From Actinomycetota bacterium (GTDB lineage Bacteria; Actinomycetota; Acidimicrobiia; Acidimicrobiales; RAAP-2), in assembly GCA_009701115.1 (NCBI GenBank), contig WLKR01000080.1:1-5827 (forward strand): a stretch of DNA of 5,827 nucleotides. Reading direction: 5' to 3'. Of the stretch, positions 1-4,164 are shown in pieces. Below the pieces are notes generated by a model. The model was not told where the DNA came from, did no database searches, and saw nothing but the letters and a program-made list of their open reading frames with translations. Position 1 is the stretch's first letter. Every line of letters begins with the position of its first letter. Both the position numbers and the translations under genes were made by a program.

Positions 1-238
1 AGTCTTTACCAACCCCACTGCGCTGATCCTTGATCGCGAACCCAATCCCCACCTGGGCTTTGGATTTGGAATGCATCACTGTCTGGGCGCACCGCTCGCG
101 CGACTCGAGTCGAGCATCGTGCTGCGTGAACTCCTCAACGCCACGACGTCCTTCACGTTGGCCGAATCAGAAGTTCGCTATCGCCCCAACGTGGTGTTGC
201 GGGGCCTCGAGACGTTGCCCCTGACTTTGCATTCGTGA
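1..238 (+). CDS. Cytochrome P450, C-terminal fragment (5' end outside window)
   Basis: This frame is open from base 2 to the TGA at 236-238 and encodes the last 78 residues of a cytochrome P450, a heme-thiolate monooxygenase that inserts oxygen from O2 into an organic substrate. The heme-binding signature FGFGMHHCLGAPLAR is intact (bases 59-103). The Cys that ligates heme iron is the TGT at 80-82, and the LAR typical of the following L helix is present. The short tail ending in LTLHS is normal for soluble bacterial P450s. The substrate-determining parts (helices F, G and I) lie upstream of the window, so no substrate or subfamily can be named. The gene overlaps the next one by 4 bp (GTGA), so the two are probably co-transcribed and translationally coupled. 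Confidence 0.95.
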   Translation, partial: VFTNPTALILDREPNPHLGFGFGMHHCLGAPLARLESSIVLRELLNATTSFTLAESEVRYRPNVVLRGLETLPLTLHS

Positions 239-978
239 CCATCGCACTGGCGGTAGATGTCGGGGCAACCGCTATTAAGTGGCAACCCTTTGGTGATGAC
301 GGTGAGTTGCGATCAGCTCGGCGACGCCGAACGCCTTCCCCTTGCTATCCCGACGAGTTGGTGGCCATCATCAGTGAGCGTGTTAAGCATCATCAGGCCA
401 CGTTTATTGCAGTCGGCTTCCCCGGAGATGTGATTGACGGGGTCGTCACTGATCCCGCCAACCTCGCACGGGTGGCCGGCCCGGGTTCGCCAATCGATAG
501 TGCCGCGGCACTCGCATGGCAGAACTTCACGCTACGCGAGACAATTGCTGAAACCACGGGGGCTCGGTGTCTGGTGGTTAATGATGCCGTGGCGACCGCC
601 GCGGGCTGTGACGTGCAGAGTGGGCGTCATCTGGTGATCACACTTGGAACGGGACTCGGCGTGGCGCTTGCCGCCGATGGCATGCTTCTCAATATCGATG
701 ACGTCGGCGGCCGCATGTTCGGTGACTTGACGTTCGATGAAACGGTGGGCGAAGCGGCTCGAGCCAATGACCCCGTTGTTTGGATCAAGAGCGTCGTTGC
801 CGTTATCGCGCACCTTCGCGAACAGTTTGATGTGGGCACGATCCACGTAGCCGGCGGCAATGCCAAGCGACTTTCACCTCAGGAATTCGCCTGGCTCAAT
901 CTTCCTGTGATTATTGAACGTTCGATGCCCGCGCTGGTGGGACTCAACCGCTTGCGGTTGGCCTATCCGACGGCGTAA
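235..978 (+). CDS. ROK-family / polyphosphate-glucokinase-like protein with altered sugar-site motif
   Basis: This is a 247-aa protein of the sugar kinase/actin ATPase fold. Visible motifs in order are the phosphate-1 loop DVGAT (8-12), GFPGDVIDG (61-69, the PPGK-like version of the ROK 'PG.v..G' segment), the catalytic-base region VVNDAVATAAG (114-124, Asp117), the phosphate-2 loop LGTGLGVAL (137-145) and a C-terminal AGGNAKRL (206-213). It lacks the Cys-rich ROK zinc motif, as polyphosphate/ATP glucokinases of actinobacteria do. One oddity is that the usual sugar-contacting E-[LI]-[GA]-H is DVGG here (156-159), so Glu becomes Asp and His becomes Gly. Glucokinase activity is therefore uncertain, and the role may be divergent or regulatory. 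The GTG start at 235 overlaps the P450 stop, which supports both the start choice and an operon with the P450. Confidence 0.85.
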   Translation: MTIALAVDVGATAIKWQPFGDDGELRSARRRRTPSPCYPDELVAIISERVKHHQATFIAVGFPGDVIDGVVTDPANLARVAGPGSPIDSAAALAWQNFTLRETIAETTGARCLVVNDAVATAAGCDVQSGRHLVITLGTGLGVALAADGMLLNIDDVGGRMFGDLTFDETVGEAARANDPVVWIKSVVAVIAHLREQFDVGTIHVAGGNAKRLSPQEFAWLNLPVIIERSMPALVGLNRLRLAYPTA

Positions 979-989
979 CTGCTCCCAGC

Positions 990-1016
990 ATTGGTTTTAC
1001 TCCAAGGAAAGCCAAT
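990..1016 (+). terminator. Possible terminator hairpin after the P450-ROK operon
   Basis: An inverted repeat starts 11 bp after the ROK stop. ATTGGTTTT (990-998) pairs with AAAGCCAAT (1008-1016), giving 9 bp with one U-G wobble and a 9-nt loop. It is followed by ATTTACT rather than a real T-run, so it is a weak candidate for an intrinsic terminator. Its position between the operon end and the tRNA promoter is what one would expect. Confidence 0.4.
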
Positions 1017-1017
1017 A

Positions 1018-1046
1018 TTTACTAGCAAGGGTGGCTCTGCTAAAGT
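1018..1046 (+). promoter_or_regulatory. Putative sigma70-type promoter of tRNA-Arg
   Basis: A TTTACT (-35-like, 1018-1023) is separated by 17 bp from TAAAGT (-10-like, 1041-1046). The TGC immediately upstream of TAAAGT acts as an extended -10. The predicted transcription start near 1053 leaves about 10 nt of 5' leader before the tRNA, a normal arrangement. Each hexamer matches the consensus at only 4 of 6 positions. Confidence 0.55.
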
Positions 1047-1063
1047 CTTCTCCTTGCATCATT

Positions 1064-1140
1064 GCGGCTGTAGCTCAGCGGATTAGAGCATCGGTCTACG
1101 GAACCGAGGGTCGGGGGTTCGAATCCCTCCAGCCGCACCA
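1064..1140 (+). tRNA. tRNA-Arg (anticodon ACG), CCA encoded
   Basis: The full cloverleaf can be drawn by hand. The acceptor stem is GCGGCTG/CAGCCGC (7 bp). The D arm is GCTC-AGCGGATTA-GAGC. The anticodon arm is TCGGT-CTACGGA-ACCGA, with anticodon ACG at 1098-1100. The variable loop is GGGTC, and the T arm is GGGGG-TTCGAAT-CCCTC with one G-U pair. The discriminator is A1137 and CCA is encoded at 1138-1140. Anticodon ACG, with A34 normally deaminated to inosine by TadA, reads the arginine codons CGU, CGC and CGA. The gene stands alone with its own putative promoter and has no clear terminator downstream; the next gene runs towards it from the opposite strand. Confidence 0.97.
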
Positions 1141-1161
1141 TTTGCCCTGACGAATGTCGGT

Positions 1162-1536
1162 CTATCCACCGATGTATTTAAATGTCACCGTATTTGCCTC
1201 AATGTTGAGGTTCTCGGTTCTAAATCCAGTAGTCATCCATGCTTTTGCGTGGACGTGACTTCCATTGATTTCATTAGACCACCAGGCTTGGTGTTTTCGA
1301 GCCGACGGAGGCAGCGGAGCCTTGAGGATTCGCTCGATGGTATCGAAGCTGATGTTGTAAATCGTTCCGCTCCTCGCCGCGAGATAGGTCTCAAGCGGCT
1401 GATATTTGGGAACCTGAGATCGTTGAACCACGCCAAAGTTGTACCACGATTCTCTTTGAAATATCCGCTCTGTCTCTTCGCGTAACGATGTGATAAACAG
1501 GTTTTGATTCAAAGGAATACTGGATGCAAAGGTCAT
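1162..1536 (-). CDS. DUF7662-like small protein of unknown function
   Basis: This 124-aa protein is read on the minus strand and ends at TAG (1164-1162). The C-terminal two-thirds carries a pattern I recognise as the DUF7662-type domain: KYQPLETYL (about 44-52), a 'sFdtIErIL' segment, LPPSARKHQAWWSN (75-88), then AKAWMTTGF and a closing VTFKY strand. Such domains occur singly or beside restriction/accessory genes; I know of no assigned biochemical function. ATG at 1536 is chosen here. A TTG two codons upstream (1542) is possible, and so is a GTG eight codons before KYQPL, because many relatives begin close to that motif. No convincing ribosome site precedes any of these. The start overlaps head-to-head with the divergent pentapeptide gene, and the 3' end faces the tRNA. 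No signal peptide or membrane segment is seen, so it is probably cytoplasmic. Confidence 0.75.
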   Translation of the reverse strand: MTFASSIPLNQNLFITSLREETERIFQRESWYNFGVVQRSQVPKYQPLETYLAARSGTIYNISFDTIERILKAPLPPSARKHQAWWSNEINGSHVHAKAWMTTGFRTENLNIEANTVTFKYIGG

Positions 1537-2597
1537 TGCCAAAGATAAAGCAACTGAAAGTTTTGGTCTTTACAATCGCTTCAGCCTGCTTCCTACAGTT
1601 GGTTCCGATTGGAGCACCTCTGACGGCGCAGGCTGCGCCTCAGGCCTGTGCTGGCGTAACAATCAAAAACTATTGCATTCGCCCCGGTGCCAACTTGACC
1701 GGTGCCAACTTGACCGGCGCCAACTTGACCGGCGCCAACTTGACTAATGCGAAGCTGACCAACGCCACCCTCACCGGTGCCAACTTGACCCGTGCCAACT
1801 TGACCGGTGCGACGCTGACCAGGGTGATCTCCGGTGGAATAGTCGGAACCCCAACTCTGCCTTCTAGATGGAAACTCATCAATAGGTATCTCATTGGACC
1901 CGGTGCCAACCTGACCAATGCCTCTCTCACCGAGACCAACCTCACCGGTGCGACGCTGACTAACGCCATCCTGACTGGGGTTATCTCCGGTGGAATAGTC
2001 GGTCATCCAAAGCTGTCTACGGCTTGGAAGGTTTTGAACGGGTATCTCATCGGGCCCGGTGCCAACCTCGACAATGCCGACCTGTCCGGTACCCAGCTGG
2101 CCAATACCAACTTGTCCAATACTAAATTGTCCGGTGCCCAACTGTGGGGTGCCAACCTGACCAATGTGAACCTGTCATACGCCAACCTGACACATGCCAA
2201 TTTGTGGGGAGTCACCCTGACCAATGCCAGCCTCGTCGGTGCCTACCTCTATGACGCCAACCTGTCCCGCACCAACCTGAAAAACGCCAACCTGAAAAAC
2301 GCCAACCTCTCCTACGCCAATCTGACCGGTGTACGTTCCGGTGGTATAACCGGAACCTCAGCTCTGCCATCTGGATGGAAGCTGATAAATGGGTATCTCA
2401 TCGGACCCGGTGCCGACCTGACTAATGCCAACCTATCCAACGCCGACTTGGCTAATGCCAACCTGTCCTACGCCAACCTGTCTGGCGCCAACCTGACCAA
2501 TGCCGACCTCTCCACTGCCGTCCTGACCGGTGCCAACCTGTCCAACGCCACCTGCCCGAATGGATTGCTGCACGGCAAAGTGGGAGCAAGCTGCTAA
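1524..2597 (+). CDS. Secreted pentapeptide-repeat protein with three 27-aa spacers
   Basis: This 357-aa protein starts at ATG 1524, preceded by a good ribosome site (AAGGA, 1512-1516, 7-nt spacing). It has a Sec signal peptide: a basic N-terminus (KIKQLK), a hydrophobic core at about 12-30, and probable cleavage after AQA (37). The mature part is a right-handed quadrilateral beta-helix of A(N/D)LxX pentapeptides in four uninterrupted blocks: residues 55-99 (9 repeats), 127-151 (5), 179-268 (18) and 296-340 (9), 41 in all. Spacers at 100-126, 152-178 and 269-295 share the pattern SGGI.G...L...WK..N.YLIGP. Four Cys in the mature protein (42, 51, 344, 357) flank the helix and could form terminal disulfide caps. 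Export argues against a Qnr/MfpA-type gyrase-protecting role. The function is unknown; a surface or extracellular structural role is an inference. No recognisable sorting motif or membrane anchor is seen. Confidence 0.93.
   Translation: MQRSLPKIKQLKVLVFTIASACFLQLVPIGAPLTAQAAPQACAGVTIKNYCIRPGANLTGANLTGANLTGANLTNAKLTNATLTGANLTRANLTGATLTRVISGGIVGTPTLPSRWKLINRYLIGPGANLTNASLTETNLTGATLTNAILTGVISGGIVGHPKLSTAWKVLNGYLIGPGANLDNADLSGTQLANTNLSNTKLSGAQLWGANLTNVNLSYANLTHANLWGVTLTNASLVGAYLYDANLSRTNLKNANLKNANLSYANLTGVRSGGITGTSALPSGWKLINGYLIGPGADLTNANLSNADLANANLSYANLSGANLTNADLSTAVLTGANLSNATCPNGLLHGKVGASC
1686..1745 (+). repeat. 15-bp tandem repeat (GANLT codons), about 4 units
   Basis: Units of GG(T/C)GCCAACTTGACC occur at 1686-1700, 1701-1715 and 1716-1730, with a slightly altered fourth at 1731-1745. 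Near-identity at DNA level, including synonymous positions, points to recent slippage or unequal duplication within the pentapeptide gene. Diverged copies continue through the rest of the gene. Confidence 0.9.
1821..1901 (+). repeat. Pentapeptide-gene spacer, copy 1 of 3
   Basis: This copy encodes residues 100-126, which interrupt the beta-helix with an SGGI..., W-K-L-I-N and YLIGP pattern. It shares an identical 20-bp stretch (1827-1846) with copy 2 (1983-2002), so the spacer was duplicated as DNA. Confidence 0.85.
1977..2057 (+). repeat. Pentapeptide-gene spacer, copy 2 of 3
   Basis: This copy encodes residues 152-178 and is the same length (27 codons) as copies 1 and 3. Its centre differs most (HPKLSTAWKVLN), while SGGIVG and GYLIGP are kept. 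Confidence 0.85.
2328..2408 (+). repeat. Pentapeptide-gene spacer, copy 3 of 3
   Basis: This copy encodes residues 269-295 (SGGITG...LPSGWKLINGYLIGP). It follows the longest pentapeptide block (18 repeats) and is more diverged at DNA level than copies 1 and 2 are from each other. Confidence 0.85.
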
Positions 2598-2791
2598 TCG
2601 ACCGGTTCACCCATCGGTGCTACGAGCTAACTTGCTGCACTCGCTCAACACTTGTAGCCAAGAATCCGAGTGAACTCCAGTAGCTCAACGTCACTTGATC
2701 AGAGGTATTTTCTGCGGAATTCCTGTGTGAATGGTGTCTCCTAGGAGCTACGACTACCTCGTGACTGCCAGATTTGAATCACCCACATTGC
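2598..2791. other. Intergenic stretch without recognisable gene
   Basis: This is the start of the longer non-coding interval between the pentapeptide and TerC genes. No ORF with a ribosome site and family resemblance, no RNA gene and no strong terminator is seen. It contains a 10-bp palindrome CTCCTAGGAG (2738-2747) and a weak 4-bp hairpin ACCG/CGGT (2601-2618); neither is enough to call a function. The rest of the interval (2792-3062) is the TerC promoter and leader, listed separately. Confidence 0.6.
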
Positions 2792-2819
2792 TTGACATCT
2801 AAAGTCGCGCTTTTATAGT
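2792..2819 (+). promoter_or_regulatory. Near-consensus sigma70 promoter of the terC leader transcript
   Basis: A perfect -35 TTGACA (2792-2797), a 16-bp spacer and a -10 TATAGT (2814-2819, 5 of 6 to TATAAT) form the best promoter in the window. The expected transcription start at about 2825-2828 lies just before the first paired base of the riboswitch (2830). Promoter and RNA element therefore support each other. Confidence 0.85.
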
Positions 2820-2827
2820 CTCTACTT

Positions 2828-2918
2828 AAGAAGGGGAGTATCCCACGAGGCCCGTCGTCATCACGGTGTTTTTCACCCGGCGCGGCCAGCTGTTTTACTG
2901 CAGCGGAGAGACCTTCCG
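2828..2918 (+). promoter_or_regulatory. yybP-ykoY (Mn2+-sensing) riboswitch
   Basis: Both conserved ends of the yybP-ykoY aptamer are present: GAAGGGGAGTA (2830-2840) and AGAGACCTTCC (2907-2917). P1 forms from GAAGG (2830-2834) and CCTTC (2912-2916), leaving the L1 GGAGUA and the L3 AGAGA that build the metal site. Between them lie a hairpin GGTG-TTTTT-CACC (2865-2877), a GGCC/GGCC helix (2849-2852 with 2884-2887), and a hairpin GCTG...CAGC (2889-2904). The 'CGTCGTCAtcACG' segment resembles GC-rich members of the class. Known members bind Mn2+ (with Mg2+) and control Mn exporters and TerC/Alx proteins, which matches the gene downstream. No terminator with a T-run follows, so control is probably at translation initiation. 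This rests on hand folding; a covariance-model search would settle it. Confidence 0.88.
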
Positions 2919-2956
2919 AGAATCAAGCAGGGTACCGAAATCCGGACCCGATTCAC

Positions 2957-2963
2957 GGAGGTC
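2957..2963 (+). promoter_or_regulatory. Shine-Dalgarno of leader ORF, complementary to riboswitch P1 3' strand
   Basis: GGAGGTC lies 3 nt before the ATG at 2967; measured from the GGAGG core (2957-2961) the spacing is 5 nt. It is the strongest ribosome site in the window. The same bases can pair with GACCUUC (2910-2916, the P1 3' strand) over 7 bp with one U-G. Allowing one bulged U extends this to 8 bp (2910-2918 with 2956-2963). Formation of P1 and occlusion of this site are therefore mutually exclusive. Confidence 0.7.
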
Positions 2964-2966
2964 ACC

Positions 2967-3053
2967 ATGTCACGTACTCGCCCACAACGCCAACTATCGC
3001 TGGCGTTCCAACTTCGAGACGGTGATGGCATTATTGCCATCAGCTCGCACTGA
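2967..3053 (+). CDS. 28-aa leader ORF between Mn riboswitch and terC
   Basis: ATG at 2967 with an excellent ribosome site (GGAGG, 2957-2961) opens a 28-codon ORF ending at TGA (3051-3053). The peptide begins MSRTRPQRQL, with five basic residues among the first 17, then has a short hydrophobic 'GIIAI' and ends SSH. No known family is recognised and it is too short for a membrane protein. It lies in the same reading frame as terC, with only TGA plus three codons between them. The terC start follows 9 nt (GTG) or 18 nt (ATG) after the stop, close enough for translational coupling. It is likely a regulatory leader peptide that passes the riboswitch's translational decision on to terC. A less likely alternative is a terC N-terminal extension cut off by a stop. 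Whether it is translated is inferred from the ribosome site only. Confidence 0.6.
   Translation: MSRTRPQRQLSLAFQLRDGDGIIAISSH
3023..3042 (+). promoter_or_regulatory. Hairpin at the end of the leader ORF, can re-pair with terC start
   Basis: TGATGGCA (3023-3030) and TGCCATCA (3035-3042) form a perfect 8-bp stem with a TTAT loop. The left arm TGATGG can alternatively pair with CCATCA (3067-3072), which includes the A of the ATG at 3072. No T-run follows, so it is not a terminator. As DNA it is also a perfect inverted repeat that a dimeric repressor could bind, but its place inside the leader ORF favours an RNA role. Confidence 0.5.
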
Positions 3054-3062
3054 TCGAGAGTT

Positions 3063-4031
3063 GTGACCATCATGCTGGCAAGTATCACTTCTTCAAATTT
3101 CGTCGACCTCGACATCTCCCTTACCGCTTGGCTGTGGCTCGCCGCAGTCATCGTGACGCTATTGGCCGTCGACCTTTATCGCCACCGACATGCACATGAA
3201 CCGTCGCCTCGACAGGCAGCAATGGAGTCGATGGCCTGGGTGGCATGCGGTTTGGGCTTTTCGATTTTCATCGCGATTGCCTATGGTCAACAGGCCTTCG
3301 GTGAATACATCAGTGGCTACTTGATTGAAGAGTCGCTCAGTGTCGACAACGTCTTTGTCTGGTCGATGCTGTTCGCGGCCATGTCAATCCCATTGCGCTA
3401 CCAACACCGAGTCTTGTTCTGGGGCATCGTCGGAGCCATCGTGATGCGCGCGGTCTTCATCGTGGTGGGAAGCGCCCTGCTCGGTCAGTTCTGGTGGCTG
3501 CTCGTTGTCTTCGGCCTATTCCTGATCTACACCGGCGCGAAAGTAATTCGCCACCGCAACGACGAGGATGAGCGCAGTGCGGCTCCGGGAATGGAGCTCC
3601 TGAGCAAAGTTATGCCGATAAGCGAGAAGCTCGACGGGCAGAAGTTCTTTACTCGGTTGAATGGTCGTCGCGCGGCCACTCCGTTGCTGGCGGCGTGTGT
3701 TGCCTTGTCTATAGCCGACGTGGTTTTCGCGGTCGACTCCGTGCCGGCAATCCTCGCAGTTTCTAAGGAGCCCTACATCGTGTTCGCCTCGAACGCCTTC
3801 GCGATCCTTGGACTACGCGCCATGTACTTTCTCCTGGCAAATGCGAAGGAACGCTTTCACTTCCTATCGCATGCGTTGGGAGGAATTCTCGTCTTCGTGG
3901 GCATCAAGATGACTGTCTCGCACTGGTTCCACCTGAACACGTATGTTGCGCTCGTCATAATCGTTGTCATGCTGGCAACGGCCATCACCCTGAGTTTGCG
4001 GCGGGAACGGGCCGGGCGGCACTTGAGCTAG
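3063..4031 (+). CDS. TerC/Alx-family integral membrane protein, probable Mn2+-linked metal transporter
   Basis: This 322-aa polytopic protein of the TerC (Alx/YkoY) family is near the usual family length. Hydrophobic segments lie at about 21-37, 56-75, 93-109, 115-138, 142-159, 206-229, 237-258, 268-288 and 292-311. The two family hallmarks are complete: EESLSVDNVFVW (89-100) and DVVFAVDSVPAILAVS (219-234), followed by FASNAFAILGLRAMYFLL (241-258). Their acidic residues (E89, E90, D95, D219, D225) are the expected metal-site ligands in the membrane. Members such as E. coli Alx are tied to Mn2+ export or to metallation of exported proteins, and several are controlled by yybP-ykoY riboswitches, as here. 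GTG 3063 gives the longest product. ATG 3072 is equally plausible and better spaced from GAGAG (3056-3060). Tellurite resistance, the source of the family name, should not be assumed. Confidence 0.93.
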   Translation: MTIMLASITSSNFVDLDISLTAWLWLAAVIVTLLAVDLYRHRHAHEPSPRQAAMESMAWVACGLGFSIFIAIAYGQQAFGEYISGYLIEESLSVDNVFVWSMLFAAMSIPLRYQHRVLFWGIVGAIVMRAVFIVVGSALLGQFWWLLVVFGLFLIYTGAKVIRHRNDEDERSAAPGMELLSKVMPISEKLDGQKFFTRLNGRRAATPLLAACVALSIADVVFAVDSVPAILAVSKEPYIVFASNAFAILGLRAMYFLLANAKERFHFLSHALGGILVFVGIKMTVSHWFHLNTYVALVIIVVMLATAITLSLRRERAGRHLS

Positions 4032-4032
4032 A

Positions 4033-4049
4033 GGGCCAATTCGGGGCCC
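4033..4049 (+). terminator. Weak GC hairpin after terC
   Basis: GGGCC (4033-4037) pairs with GGCCC (4045-4049) across a 7-nt loop, starting 2 nt after the terC stop. There is no following T-run. It could slow polymerase or protect the mRNA 3' end, but as an intrinsic terminator it is poor. Confidence 0.25.
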
Positions 4050-4164
4050 CGTGAAGCGTGGGAACTAGCAAAGTCGTGACCCAGAGCTACAAGCCTGGAT
4101 TGCAGGACTCACGAGTTTGAGCCAATATTTTTTGTTGATTACTGAAACCTCTACGCTCTTCGAT

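Noticed and set aside
914..1150. Plus-strand ORF of 78 codons running across the tRNA
   Set aside because: It overlaps the kinase end in another frame and is open across the tRNA by chance; no ribosome site or family resemblance.
1686..2570. Regularly repeated DNA that might look like a CRISPR array or satellite
   Set aside because: The period is 15 bp, the frame stays open throughout and every unit encodes A(N/D)LxX; it is a coding pentapeptide repeat.
2605..2612. GTTCACCC, identical to a Streptomyces PhoP-box repeat unit
   Set aside because: It is a single unit without the required direct repeats at 11-bp spacing, far from any gene start, and not near the phn-like genes.
2738..2747. Palindrome CTCCTAGGAG as an operator
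   Set aside because: A 10-bp palindrome is expected by chance in a few kb, and it is not positioned against a promoter element.
2930..2949. Hairpin GGGU-A-CCG/CGG-ACCC as a riboswitch-controlled terminator
   Set aside because: It is followed by GATTCACGG with no T-run; it is better read as a spacer hairpin bringing the anti-Shine-Dalgarno close to the ribosome site.
3051..3053. In-frame TGA before terC as a selenocysteine codon
   Set aside because: TerC proteins have no Sec-containing N-terminus; an ordinary stop of a leader ORF explains it more simply.
2866..3066. Plus-strand ORF of 66 codons over the terC leader
   Set aside because: It lies across the riboswitch and leader in a different frame, has no ribosome site and no recognisable protein pattern.
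2873..3151. Minus-strand ORF antisense to the riboswitch and terC start
   Set aside because: It is best explained as a shadow of the structured leader; composition is unlike a real protein and there is no ribosome site.
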